From the NCBI GenBank assembly GCA_945861275.1, contig CAMATZ010000020.1, positions 1 to 64,000 of the forward strand: a stretch of DNA of 64,000 bases, in the 5' to 3' direction. Below are positions 35,573-44,108 of this stretch, in pieces. The DNA comes from Bordetella parapertussis (GTDB lineage Bacteria > Pseudomonadota > Gammaproteobacteria > Burkholderiales > SG8-41). A program made the position numbers and the translations under genes. The notes below the pieces were generated by a model, which was given only the letters and a program-made list of their open reading frames with translations, made no database searches and was not told the origin of the DNA. Positions within the stretch are counted from its first letter, which is position 1; the number at the start of each line of letters is the position of its first letter.

Positions 35573-35731
35573 GGCGCCCTTTTTGCGTTTCCGCGTTCAA
35601 GCGCGGGTGATGCGGATAGTCTCTACTCTTTGCTGCGCGTTCGCAATATCCGGCGTCCCGGTATACTCATGGTTTGCGTCGTGACGTTATTTCAGGTAAC
35701 CAGCTAACAGCTAACCCAAGGGAGAATCAAA

Positions 35732-36700
35732 ATGCATCTGCAAGGTAAAGCAGCGGTAGTGACAGGCGCCGGTCGCGGCATCGGGCGCGCGATTGCGTTG
35801 TTGATGGCCAAAGAAGGCGCCAGCGTGATTGTGGTTGACCCCGGCGTGGGCCGCGGCGGTGAAAAAACCGAGGAGCGTCCTGCCGATGATGTGGTTGCCG
35901 AAATCGTCGCAGCCGGCGGCAAGGCGCAGGCCAATTATGATTCGGTGTCCGATTACCTTAAAGCCGGGCTGATGATCAAGCAGTGTGTTGATGCTTACGG
36001 CAAGATCGATATTCTGGTCAACGTTGCCGGCAATCTGCGTGAACGCATGATCTGGAACATGTCCGAAGACGATTTTGATGCTGTGATCTCGGTGCATCTG
36101 AAAGGCAACTGGAACACCTGCCACCACGCGGTGAAATACATGCGGCAGGCCGGGCACGGGCGCATCATCAATTTCTCCTCTGACGCTTTCAAAGGCTCTG
36201 TCGGGCAGTGTAACTACAGCGCGGCCAAGGCCGGGATCATTGGCCTGACACGCTCGATTGCCAAGGAAACCTACAAGAATGGCATTACCGCCAATGCCAT
36301 CTGTCCGTCAGCCGATACGCGCATGACACTGACGCCCGAGGTGAAAGAAAATCGCCGCCGCAAATTCGAAGCAGGCTTGATGACCAAGGAGCAATACGAT
36401 CTCACGCTGGTCAATCGCGGCCCGGAGTACGTCGCGCCGATGGTGGCGTATCTCGCGACGGACCATGCAGATTACATCAATGGTCAGGTTATCCACGTCG
36501 AGCGCGGACGCATTAACACCGAAATCTTTGGCGACGACTTCAAATTCCTGCACAAGGGCGACGACGGAATGTTCACGATTGACGAGTTGATGGAGACGGT
36601 ATCGGGCTCGCTGATGAGCGGCATTGTGCCGGTGGTGCCGCCGGTAAAAATGGCGGATGCAGTCAGCGCTAGTGCGGCGAAGAGGGAAAAGGTGGCTTGA
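35732..36700 (+). CDS. Short-chain dehydrogenase (3-hydroxyacyl-CoA dehydrogenase/MFE-like SDR)
   Basis: A 322-residue SDR with cofactor motif TGAGRGIG (11-18), NVAG (97-100), Ser150, and the catalytic pair Tyr162 and Lys166 in YSAAK. The sequence around CHHAVKYMRQAGHGRIINFSS resembles the dehydrogenase part of bacterial and peroxisomal multifunctional enzymes (17-beta-HSD4-like). It extends some 60 residues beyond a minimal SDR (HKGDDGMFTIDELMETVSGSL), a region of unknown role. A strong Shine-Dalgarno (AAGGGAGAA) precedes the ATG. The Ldh-family dehydrogenase follows after 180 bp. Confidence 0.87.
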   Translation: MHLQGKAAVVTGAGRGIGRAIALLMAKEGASVIVVDPGVGRGGEKTEERPADDVVAEIVAAGGKAQANYDSVSDYLKAGLMIKQCVDAYGKIDILVNVAGNLRERMIWNMSEDDFDAVISVHLKGNWNTCHHAVKYMRQAGHGRIINFSSDAFKGSVGQCNYSAAKAGIIGLTRSIAKETYKNGITANAICPSADTRMTLTPEVKENRRRKFEAGLMTKEQYDLTLVNRGPEYVAPMVAYLATDHADYINGQVIHVERGRINTEIFGDDFKFLHKGDDGMFTIDELMETVSGSLMSGIVPVVPPVKMADAVSASAAKREKVA

Positions 36701-36730
36701 TTTTTTGATGGGCGGTTGATCCACCCACTC

Positions 36731-36760
36731 GTCATTCCGGCGGAGGCCGGAATCTAGTAC
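36731..36760 (+). repeat. Dispersed GTCATTCCGG-type hairpin repeat, copy 1
   Basis: GTCATTCCGG followed by CGGAGGCCGGAATC forms a small hairpin (ATTCCGG/CCGGAAT). Similar units recur at 52753-52782 and, as an inverted pair, at 57097-57203. This is a widespread type of short extragenic repeat. Confidence 0.7.
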
Positions 36761-36880
36761 GTGCAATCATGCGAAGCGATTTGAACCATGATCCTTCAGA
36801 TCGGGTTACGCACTGGTTTCTGGCTTGCGCCGGAAAGACGAGTATTGCTTTGTTCGCTTCCAGATTGAACGAGAGTCCCG

Positions 36881-37888
36881 ATGGAAAACATTTCCAACGA
36901 CAGAGTCAGGCTCAGCGCCAGCGAAGCGCAAACACTGGCTGAAGAAGTGCTCGGACGTATCGGTTACGACGCCGAAGAAGCACACATCATCGCCGACCAC
37001 GTGCTTGACGCGGCGCTGTGCGGCTACGAGTATTCGGGGCTGCCGAAAATACTCAATGTCGCCGAGCATCGTCAACTACGCGAGCCACGCCGGCCCATGC
37101 GTGCGCTGCGCGAGACGCCCAACTCGGTGCTCTTTGACGGCGGCAACAACAACGGCATGGTGACGATGTACCGTGCCACGCAAACCGCCATCGCCAAGGC
37201 GCGCGAGCAGGGCATGGCGGTGGTGGGTGTCAACAACTCCTGGGTCAGCGGCCGCAGCGCGCACTACGTCGAAATGGTCGCGCGCGCCGGCATGGTGGGC
37301 ATCCACAGCGTCAGCAGCAGGGCGCACGTGGCCGCACCGGGTTCCAGCGGCCCTGCCACCGGCACTAATCCCATTGCCTTCGGGTTTCCTACGTTGCAGG
37401 AACCGTTCGTCATCGACATGGGCGCCGCGGCGTTCATGGGCACCGATCTTATTTTTCAGGAGCGCCGCGGCGCGGTGTTGCCCGAAGGTGTCGCGCTCGA
37501 CGCGCAGGGCCAGCCCACACGCGACCCGGCGCAAGTGGCCACGATATTGCCGTTCGGCGGTTACAAGGGTTTTGCACTGGCGATGGCAATGCAGGCGCTC
37601 GGCGTGCTGGCAGGCGCGGGCCTTGGCGACGACAAAACCTACGGCTATTTGATCATGGCGATCAATCCCAAACGCATGCTGCCGGGCGATGACTTTCGCC
37701 GCCACATGAGCGAGATGCTGGCAAAAGTCAAAGCCGTGCCGCGCCAGCCCGGCGTCGACGAAATACGTTTGCCGGGGGAGCGCTCCGCGCGTGAACGCGC
37801 CCGCCATTTACGGGAGGGCATTGAGATCGACCGCAAGATTTACGAGGCGCTGCTGACGCTACCGCAGGGGAAGTTGCCGGAACTTTGA
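36881..37888 (+). CDS. Ldh-family (malate/lactate/ureidoglycolate) NAD(P)-dependent dehydrogenase
   Basis: The 335-residue protein shows the family fold: N-terminal helices, the NGMVTMYRATQTAIAKAREQGMAVVGVNNSW segment, GTNPIAFGFPT and FGGYKGFALAMAMQ. Where most members carry the RG-H-x-SHG active-site motif, this one reads CGYEYSGLPK, so the usual catalytic histidine is missing from that place. The HYVEMVARAGM histidine remains. It may act on an unusual substrate or have lost activity. A close SDR gene upstream suggests a shared oxidation pathway. Confidence 0.82.
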   Translation: MENISNDRVRLSASEAQTLAEEVLGRIGYDAEEAHIIADHVLDAALCGYEYSGLPKILNVAEHRQLREPRRPMRALRETPNSVLFDGGNNNGMVTMYRATQTAIAKAREQGMAVVGVNNSWVSGRSAHYVEMVARAGMVGIHSVSSRAHVAAPGSSGPATGTNPIAFGFPTLQEPFVIDMGAAAFMGTDLIFQERRGAVLPEGVALDAQGQPTRDPAQVATILPFGGYKGFALAMAMQALGVLAGAGLGDDKTYGYLIMAINPKRMLPGDDFRRHMSEMLAKVKAVPRQPGVDEIRLPGERSARERARHLREGIEIDRKIYEALLTLPQGKLPEL

Positions 37889-37960
37889 CGCATCCGCGTT
37901 TCAACTCACCGACGCTGTGTGCTCACTAATCGTCCATAGCGCGTTCGCCGTTTAGTTCAC

Positions 37961-38067
37961 GTAGGGCGGGAGGACCCCGGACTTGATCCGGGGGTATCCC
38001 GCCTTGCGAGCTATTGCGCGAATTGGCGTCACTCCCGGCGGGATACGCTGCGCTCCTCCCGCCCTAC
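37961..38067. repeat. Nested palindromic repeat (107 bp) interrupting a PIN toxin gene
   Basis: The ends GTAGGGCGGGAGGA (37961-37974) and TCCTCCCGCCCTAC (38054-38067) are perfect inverted repeats. Inside lies a second pair, GTATCCCGCC (37994-38003) and GGCGGGATAC (38037-38046). The element encodes nothing and looks like a miniature inverted-repeat element. Its right end falls inside the reading frame of the toxin gene coupled to the antitoxin at 38118. Confidence 0.8.
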
Positions 38068-38121
38068 GCCCTTTCCTTCGATCAGGTAGATCAAGGCACT
38101 GGCATCAAAGAAGACGATCAC
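38029..38121 (-). pseudogene. Truncated PIN-domain toxin gene (VapC-like remnant)
   Basis: A GTG at 38121 overlaps the antitoxin stop by four bases and starts a PIN sequence: VIVFFDASALIYLIEGK, with Asp6 in the first metal-binding place. After 18 codons the frame enters the palindromic element at 38067 and stops at 38029-38031. No continuation of the PIN domain is visible on the other side of the element. The antitoxin is therefore probably an orphan. Confidence 0.75.
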
Positions 38122-38384
38122 CAGTCGCGCTCGGCCTTGAGATGAGCGTCGATCTTCGCCTTGCTACGCTTGCCTGCAGCAGGCTTTGACAGCAACCACT
38201 GAATGGCCGTCAAGCCACTGGGCACCGCCACTTTGCCGTGCGCGAGCCGTTGATAGTCGTCCTCGGACAGCACCACGGCCGCGGAACGGTTACGCTTTAC
38301 GATGTGTACCGGGCCACGGCGCAGTCCATCCTCTATCGCAGCCATGCCACGGCGCTTGAGTTCGGCTACGGTAAGTATGTTCAT
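38118..38384 (-). CDS. Phd/YefM-type antitoxin, now without an intact toxin
   Basis: The 88-residue protein starts MNILTVAELKRRGMAAIEDGL and includes VHIVKRNRSAAVVLSEDDYQRL, the usual Phd/YefM N-terminal DNA-binding fold. The C-terminal lysine-rich tail (KPAAGKRSKAKIDAHLKAERDW) would bind the toxin. Its partner gene is cut after 18 codons. It may still act as a repressor or protect against related toxins. Confidence 0.82.
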   Translation of the reverse strand: MNILTVAELKRRGMAAIEDGLRRGPVHIVKRNRSAAVVLSEDDYQRLAHGKVAVPSGLTAIQWLLSKPAAGKRSKAKIDAHLKAERDW

Positions 38385-38569
38385 GGCAAGTTCCTAAAAG
38401 TACTTGTTACGGTACTAATTATAGTGTTTTTGTACTTTACCGCCAGGATGCGCATTGCGCACCACCTGCATTTGCGCCGCGTATGCGCTACGTCCTGCGT
38501 TCGCATGAAAACTCACGCGATTGACCACTCACCAGTTGCGGGATACATTGCCAACTCAAGGAGGACTCC

Positions 38570-39541
38570 ATGAAGCACTTATCTCATTTGTTGCTGATAC
38601 CTGTTTTGTCGTGCGCCGCAGCGGGTGTTGCCGCAGCGGATGCCGCGACGGATTATCCCCGCCGGCCGGTGCGCTTCGTCGCGCCGTTTGTGGCCGGCGG
38701 CCCGAGCGATATGCTGTCGCGGCTGCTCGGGCAGAAGATGTCCGAAAAGTGGGGGCAATCGGTCATCGTCGACAATCGCGGCAGCGCAGGCGGCCTCGTC
38801 GGCTTCGAGATCGGCGCGAAGGCGGCGCCGGATGGATACACCTTGCTGCTCGCCAACGGTGCCGGGCTCACCATCAATCCGAGCGTGTATCTCAAGCTGC
38901 CGTATGATCCCCAGCGCGACTTTCAGCCCATCACGCAGGTCACCTCCGGGGCGTACTTCATGGTGACTCCGCCGTCGGTCCCGGCAAAATCAGTGCCGGA
39001 ATTCATCGCGCTCGCCAAAGCCAAACCGGGTCAGCTCAATTTTGCGGCGACCGGAACCAATAACCTGCTTGCGGCAGAGCAGTTCAACTATATGGCCGGC
39101 ATCAAGACGGTGGCCGTGAACTACAAAGGAACCGGTCAGGCGGTCACCGCAGTCATGAGCGGGGAAGTGCAGATGTTTATCATCAGCCCGCTGATCGCCA
39201 TAGCGCAGGTCAACGCGGGAAAGTTGCGGGCGATTGGGGTGACGGGATTAAAGCGCAGCCCCGCGCTGCCGGACGTGCCGCCCATCGCGGACACTCTGCC
39301 CGGCTACGAGAACATCACCTGGCACAGTGTGATAGTGCCGGCCAAAACACCGAAGGCTATCGTCGCCAAGCTCTCACGGGAACTGATGGCGATCATCCGG
39401 CAGCCAGACGTGCAGGAGCGCTTTTCCACACAGGGCCTTGACGCCGTGGGCTCCACACCGGAAGTGCTCGCTGCGCTGATCAAGACCGAAACGGTGATGT
39501 ACGCCAAGCTGGTCAAGCAGATTGGTCTCAAACCTCAATAA
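38570..39541 (+). CDS. Bug/TctC-type periplasmic solute receptor (6 of 11)
   Basis: The ATG has an excellent Shine-Dalgarno (AAGGAGGACTCC). The 323-residue product carries a signal peptide ending near VAAAD, then YPRRPVRFVAPFVAGGPSDMLSRLLG, VDNRGSAGGLVGFEIGAKAAPDGYTLL and a modified ligand loop (VNYKGTGQAVTAVMSGEV, where most members have PYKGG). No enzyme gene is directly linked; the HD-domain gene downstream is convergent. Confidence 0.9.
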   Translation: MKHLSHLLLIPVLSCAAAGVAAADAATDYPRRPVRFVAPFVAGGPSDMLSRLLGQKMSEKWGQSVIVDNRGSAGGLVGFEIGAKAAPDGYTLLLANGAGLTINPSVYLKLPYDPQRDFQPITQVTSGAYFMVTPPSVPAKSVPEFIALAKAKPGQLNFAATGTNNLLAAEQFNYMAGIKTVAVNYKGTGQAVTAVMSGEVQMFIISPLIAIAQVNAGKLRAIGVTGLKRSPALPDVPPIADTLPGYENITWHSVIVPAKTPKAIVAKLSRELMAIIRQPDVQERFSTQGLDAVGSTPEVLAALIKTETVMYAKLVKQIGLKPQ

Positions 39542-39632
39542 GCAAGCGGGTTACGCGACGGCGTAACCCACGGTCCCGTGTGCGTTGGTGTGCTGCGGCG
39601 GAGTCTGGCGCACAGGGCGCGCCTAACGCATC

Positions 39633-40373
39633 CTACAAATACCGCGTCGGCCAGTTAATCGTGCGCCACATGTGCGCGGACGGGCTTTGATCAAAGCCCA
39701 GGCCTTCTGCCGGCTGGCGGAAGTGGCGGCCCACGATATCGGTGAACTCTTCCAGCTCCACATGCACATTCGGGTCGAATGAGTAGAGGTCGTTAACCGT
39801 CAGCAAGCGCGCCGTCATGTACCACTTGTGGTTGCGCGCATATTGATATGCAGTTTCGAGATAAGGCTCCGGTTTGTAGTTCGCGCCAAACAGGCGGATA
39901 TACGATTCGGGATATTTATAGCCCACTGATTCATCGGCGTAGAAGCGCAGCACCTGATGGTAGCGAATGGCGAAAGCCACTTCCTCATCGACATACGGCT
40001 CGAGCAGTTGAGCGGCCCAATACCCGTGATCAGCTCGGATGAAAGCGCTGGCGGCCATGTCGTGCACCAGACAGGCGAGCACAATTTTTTCACTGGCGCC
40101 GTTTTTTTGCGCCAGCCGTGCGCTTTGCAGCATGTGCGTGGCGGGCCCAAAGCGGTACTTGAAAAAATCGAATAGCGTAGGTTTGTCGGGCATGCGCGCC
40201 AGACGCGGATCATGATGCATCAGGTACAGCCTGCCGTTGGCATCCTGCCGTGGCAAGGGATCGCGCGGGTCGACTTCGCCCGACGTGTAGATCGCGGATT
40301 TCACGATCACCAAACGATCCATCTCGTCGGCGAGTGCGTGGTCGGCAGCTTCGGCTTTTTGGAGGGTTAGCAT
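39633..40373 (-). CDS. HD-domain putative phosphohydrolase
   Basis: Starting at ATG 40373 the 246-residue protein shows an HD-type metal site: His80 in GPATHMLQSA, His104-Asp105 in ACLVHDMAAS, and a likely distal aspartate in LLTVNDLYSFD. The spacing fits the HD superfamily, whose members hydrolyse phosphate esters or, in MIOX-like relatives, oxidise inositol. The sequence DPRLARMPDKPTLFDFFKYRFGP is typical of a small uncharacterised subgroup. No cofactor or substrate can be named. An upstream in-frame extension to 40418 lacks family features. Confidence 0.75.
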   Translation of the reverse strand: MLTLQKAEAADHALADEMDRLVIVKSAIYTSGEVDPRDPLPRQDANGRLYLMHHDPRLARMPDKPTLFDFFKYRFGPATHMLQSARLAQKNGASEKIVLACLVHDMAASAFIRADHGYWAAQLLEPYVDEEVAFAIRYHQVLRFYADESVGYKYPESYIRLFGANYKPEPYLETAYQYARNHKWYMTARLLTVNDLYSFDPNVHVELEEFTDIVGRHFRQPAEGLGFDQSPSAHMWRTINWPTRYL

Positions 40374-40562
40374 GGCGAAGATAATCCTCTCGCGCGTGCG
40401 CACTGTCAAGCGGGCCACAGTGAGTGCTCGCGGAAGTGCCTGCCGGCACGCGCACAGCCCTCAGGGCGGATGATCTAACCGTCTGATTCAATGAATATAT
40501 TTCGGGCCGGATGCAGGAACAGCGGTCATCGTCCGTAGCCTCGGGTTGCCGTTGCGAGCACG

Positions 40563-40742
40563 ATGCTAATCTCGCTGCCGTTGCATCAGATCGCGCTGGT
40601 GGTGAACGGCATCCACTTGCTCGAAAACCTGAAGCTCGATGAGCTTTCCAGCAAGCGCGTTTATGAATTCGCGTTCATCATGCAGCCGCTCAAGATGCAG
40701 GGTGGCACGGGTTCGACGGTGGCGCCGGTAGCGGTGCGTTAA
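40563..40742 (+). pseudogene. C-terminal fragment of a cyclase-family (kynurenine-formamidase-like) protein
   Basis: Fifty-nine codons encode a tail with HQIALVVNGIHLLENLKLDEL and VYEFAFIMQPLKMQGGTGST, the conserved end of the cyclase/formamidase family. The metal-binding HxGTHxDxxxH region is absent, and an in-frame stop lies just upstream (40536-40538). Only the 3' end of a former gene is left. The rest of the gap 40374-40905 shows no other feature. Confidence 0.7.
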
Positions 40743-40905
40743 GCACCGTTTGGAGGGCAAAGCGGGGGTTTCGTTGTGTCCCGCAAGGGTGTCTGAACCA
40801 GCGCCCGCAAATGCTTGTTTTTCGACGGGCGAAGGCCAATAATGTACGGTCATAATTTCGCTATGTATTTTATCGGTTTAATTCAAGTTCCAACCAGGAG
40901 GCATC

Positions 40906-41355
40906 ATGGCAAGGCTTAATATCAATGGCAGGACACACGACGTCGACGTCGAACCCAGCATGCCGCTGTTGTGGGCGATCCGCGAACACGTCGGTCTCAC
41001 CGGCACCAAGTATGGCTGCGGCGTGGCGGTGTGCGGCTCTTGTACCGTGCATATCGACGGCGCGCCGGTGCGTTCGTGCGTGATGCCGGTGAGTGCGGCG
41101 GAAGGCAAAAAAATCACCACCATCGAGGGCCTTGCAGTTAAAGGCGTGCTGACCAAAGTGCAAAAAGCCTGGCTGGATCACGAAGTGCCGCAATGCGGTT
41201 ACTGCCAGTCGGGCATGATCATGGCGGTGACGGCACTGTTGAACAGCAAGCCCAAGCCGACCGATGCCGACATCGACAGCGCGATCACCAACATCTGCCG
41301 CTGCGGCACCTTCCAACAAGTGCGCGAAGCGATACACGCCGCCGCCAAAGCCTGA
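40906..41355 (+). CDS. [2Fe-2S] subunit of a molybdenum hydroxylase (IorA-like)
   Basis: This 149-residue protein has the N-terminal plant-type cluster (C38, C43, C46, C58; YGCGVAVCGSCTVHIDG) and the C-terminal four-helix cluster motif CGYCQSG plus CRCG. Both [2Fe-2S] centres of xanthine-oxidase-type small subunits are therefore present. It passes electrons from the molybdopterin subunit encoded 10 bp downstream. AGGAGG precedes the start. Closest in type to isoquinoline 1-oxidoreductase alpha subunits. Confidence 0.9.
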   Translation: MARLNINGRTHDVDVEPSMPLLWAIREHVGLTGTKYGCGVAVCGSCTVHIDGAPVRSCVMPVSAAEGKKITTIEGLAVKGVLTKVQKAWLDHEVPQCGYCQSGMIMAVTALLNSKPKPTDADIDSAITNICRCGTFQQVREAIHAAAKA

Positions 41356-41365
41356 GGAGAACGCC

Positions 41366-43555
41366 ATGAATATTATCGAAATGCCTAAAGTCAGCCGCCG
41401 TTCGTTTGTGGTGGGTGCAGCCGCAGCCGGCACAGGTCTCGCGTTGGGGCTGAAGCTGCCGCCGTTTGGCCCTGGTGTCGTGCGCGCGCAGGATGGTTCG
41501 CCCGAAGTGACGCACTGGGTGGTGATTCGCCCCGACGACACGGTGGTGATCCGCATCGCGCGTTCGGAAATGGGGCAGGGCACGCTCACCGGTCTCGCGC
41601 AGATGGTGGCCGAAGAACTCGAATGCGATTGGTCGAAAATCACCACCGAGTATCCGACGCCGGGTCAGAGCGTTGCGCGCAAACGCGCATGGGGTGATTT
41701 CTCCACCGGCGGCAGCCGCGGTATCCGCGAATCGCATCAGTATGTGCGCCAGGGCGGCGCCACCGCGCGCGTGATGTTGGTTCAAGCAGCCGCCGACGCG
41801 TGGAAAGTGCCCGCCGCCGAATGCAGCGTAGCCAACAGCGTAATCACGCACAATCCTTCGGGCCGCAAGGTGACGTACGGCAAAGTCGCCGAAGCCGCTG
41901 CGCGCATCACACCGCCGAAAGACGTGCCGTTGAAGGATCCGAAAGACTGGAAAATCATCGGCAGGAACGTGAAGCGCCTCGACACCATGGACAAGCTCAC
42001 CGGCAAACAAGTCTACGGTTTCGACTTGAAGCTGCCGGGTATGCTCAATGCCGCGATCATCGAGTGCCCGGTGTTCGGTGGCAAAGTCAGGAGCTTTGAC
42101 GCAGCCAAGGTTGCAAGCCGCAAGGGCGTGAAAAAAGTAGTGCAGGTCGGCGACACCGCGGTTGCCGTGATCGCCGATACCTGGTGGCAGGCCAAGACCG
42201 CGCTCGACGCGCTGCCTATCGTGTGGGACGAAGGCGCAAATGCCAATGTGTCGAGCGCCTCCATCGCAGAGATTCTGAAAGCCGGCCTTGATGCCGATCA
42301 GGCATTCGTTGGCAACGATGCGGGCAACGCCAAAGAAGCGCTTGCCGGTGCGGCCAAAAAAATCGAGGCCGTGTACGCCTATCCATTCCAGAACCATGCG
42401 TGCATGGAGCCGATGAACGCCACTGCGCGTTACACCGCGGACAAGTGCGAGGTATGGGTGCCCACGCAAAACGGCGAAGCCGCGTTCGCGGCCACGCTGG
42501 CGGCGTCGGGTCTGCCCGCCGACAAGTGCGAAGTTTACAAACTGCATCTTGGCGGCGGCTTCGGGCGGCGCGGCGCGTTTCATGATTACGTGACGCAGGC
42601 TGTACGTATCGCGAAGGAAATGCCCGGCGTGCCGGTGAAGTTGCTGTGGTCGCGCGAAGAAGACATGCGCCAAGGCCGGTTCCATCCGGTAACACAGTGC
42701 AAGCTGGTGGGCGGGTTTGATGCCAACAACAATCTCACCGGCCTGCACATGCGCATTTCGGGGCAATCGATACTTTCTGCGGTGCGCCCGGAAGCGTTGC
42801 AAAAGGGCATGGACCCCGCAACCTTTCAAGGCGTGGCGCGGGGCGGTGAATTCGAGTTCGGCTATAAGGGCATACCCAATCTGCTGATCGATCACGCCAT
42901 ACGCAATCCGCATGTGCCGCCGGGATTCTGGCGTGGTGTGAACATCAACCAGAACGCGATTTACATCGAGTGTTTCATGGATGAACTCGCGCATTCCGTG
43001 GGTCAGGATCCGCTCGAATTCCGGCGCAAGTTCATGGAGAAAAATCCCAAACATCTCGCGGTGCTCAACGCCGTGGCTGAACGCGCGGGGTGGGGCAAAC
43101 CCGCGGCGAAAGGTGTGTTCCGCGGCCTCGCGCAGATGAAAGCGTTCAACAGCTTCGTCGCGGCCTGCGCCGAGGTGTCCGTGAGCGGCGGCAACCAGGT
43201 GAAAATTCATCGCATCATTTGCGCAACCGATCCCGGCTACGCAGTCAATCCTGCGCAGATCGAGCGGCAGATCGCCGGCTCGTTTGTGTATGGATTGTCC
43301 GCGCTGTTCAATCAGGAATGCACGGTGAAGAACGGCCGCATCGTGGAGGAGAATTTCAACACCTACAACTGTATGAAAATCGCGCAGATGCCCAAGATCG
43401 AATCCATCGTCATGCCCTCCGGCGGATTCTGGGGCGGTGTGGGTGAGCCGACGATATGCGTGGCCGCGCCCGCTGTGCTGAATGCGATTTTCGCGGCGAC
43501 CGGCAAGCGCCTGCGCACGGTGCCGTTGAAGAATCACGGCATGACGATGGTGTAG
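41366..43555 (+). CDS. Molybdopterin-binding subunit of an IorB-like aldehyde/N-heterocycle oxidoreductase, Tat-exported
   Basis: The start at 41366 (Shine-Dalgarno GAGGAGA) gives 729 residues beginning with a twin-arginine signal SRRSFVVGAAAAGTGLALG. Family features include MGQGTLTGLAQMVAEELECDW, the molybdopterin motif LGGGFGRRGAFHDYV, and the C-terminal GVGEPTICVAAPAVLNAIF, whose Glu is the catalytic base. It hydroxylates a carbon next to nitrogen or an aldehyde carbon, in the periplasm if exported with IorA by hitch-hiking. No cytochrome or FAD subunit lies nearby, so the electron acceptor is unknown; the SoxYZ-like pair downstream is a candidate partner. Confidence 0.9.
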   Translation: MNIIEMPKVSRRSFVVGAAAAGTGLALGLKLPPFGPGVVRAQDGSPEVTHWVVIRPDDTVVIRIARSEMGQGTLTGLAQMVAEELECDWSKITTEYPTPGQSVARKRAWGDFSTGGSRGIRESHQYVRQGGATARVMLVQAAADAWKVPAAECSVANSVITHNPSGRKVTYGKVAEAAARITPPKDVPLKDPKDWKIIGRNVKRLDTMDKLTGKQVYGFDLKLPGMLNAAIIECPVFGGKVRSFDAAKVASRKGVKKVVQVGDTAVAVIADTWWQAKTALDALPIVWDEGANANVSSASIAEILKAGLDADQAFVGNDAGNAKEALAGAAKKIEAVYAYPFQNHACMEPMNATARYTADKCEVWVPTQNGEAAFAATLAASGLPADKCEVYKLHLGGGFGRRGAFHDYVTQAVRIAKEMPGVPVKLLWSREEDMRQGRFHPVTQCKLVGGFDANNNLTGLHMRISGQSILSAVRPEALQKGMDPATFQGVARGGEFEFGYKGIPNLLIDHAIRNPHVPPGFWRGVNINQNAIYIECFMDELAHSVGQDPLEFRRKFMEKNPKHLAVLNAVAERAGWGKPAAKGVFRGLAQMKAFNSFVAACAEVSVSGGNQVKIHRIICATDPGYAVNPAQIERQIAGSFVYGLSALFNQECTVKNGRIVEENFNTYNCMKIAQMPKIESIVMPSGGFWGGVGEPTICVAAPAVLNAIFAATGKRLRTVPLKNHGMTMV

Positions 43556-43626
43556 CAGATGTCAGCGGGACTTACCGCTGCGCCGAGGCGCATTGCGTTA
43601 AGTATTTGTTTTACAAAGAGAATTTT

Positions 43627-44103
43627 ATGAGACGTAGATCGCGCCGCCAGTTTCTGGCGGTGGCGGGTGGATGGGTCACGGCTGCGCTGTTGCCCCCGGC
43701 AGTGCGCGCGCAAATGACGCGCACGCCGCTCAACAACATGCCGGAAGTCATCCGCAAATTGGTGGGCACGAAAGCCATCAATCAAGGCCGCGTCAAACTC
43801 GGACTGCCGCCATTGGTGGAGAATGGTCACCTGGTGCCGCTGACCGTTAGCGTCGATAGCCCGATGACCGAAGCCGATCACGTCAAGGCCATCCACGTGT
43901 TTACCGAGCGCAATCCGCTGCCGCAGATGGCGAGCTTTCATCTGGGAGCGCGTGCCGGACGCGCGTACGTGGCGATACGCGTAAGGCTCGCAGACACGCA
44001 AAACGTCGTTGCCATCGCCGAAATGAGCGACGGCTCATTCTGGTCCGATAGCGCGCACTTGATTGTGACGCTGGCCGCGTGTCTTGAAGAACTGCCAGCC
44101 TGA
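43627..44103 (+). CDS. SoxY-like carrier protein with variant C-terminal AACLE arm
   Basis: The 158-residue protein starts with a twin-arginine signal (RRRSRRQFLAVAGGWVTAALL), followed by the SoxY immunoglobulin-like fold: GRVKLGLPPLVENGHLVPLTVSVDSPMTE type strands and HVKAIHVFTERNPLPQMASFHLG. Classical SoxY ends in a swinging GGCGG whose Cys carries sulfur intermediates. Here the end reads LAACLEELPA (Cys152), with six further residues. This matches the SoxY-related AACIE-arm group, recognised in annotations but without a known function. It sits between a molybdenum hydroxylase and SoxZ. Confidence 0.85.
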   Translation: MRRRSRRQFLAVAGGWVTAALLPPAVRAQMTRTPLNNMPEVIRKLVGTKAINQGRVKLGLPPLVENGHLVPLTVSVDSPMTEADHVKAIHVFTERNPLPQMASFHLGARAGRAYVAIRVRLADTQNVVAIAEMSDGSFWSDSAHLIVTLAACLEELPA

Positions 44104-44108
44104 TCGAT

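Noticed and set aside
41285-43537. 750-codon open frame on the minus strand opposite the molybdopterin subunit
   Set aside because: It mirrors a GC-rich gene with clear family motifs on the plus strand. Its translation is His/Arg/Gly-rich without any domain. It is a codon-bias shadow.
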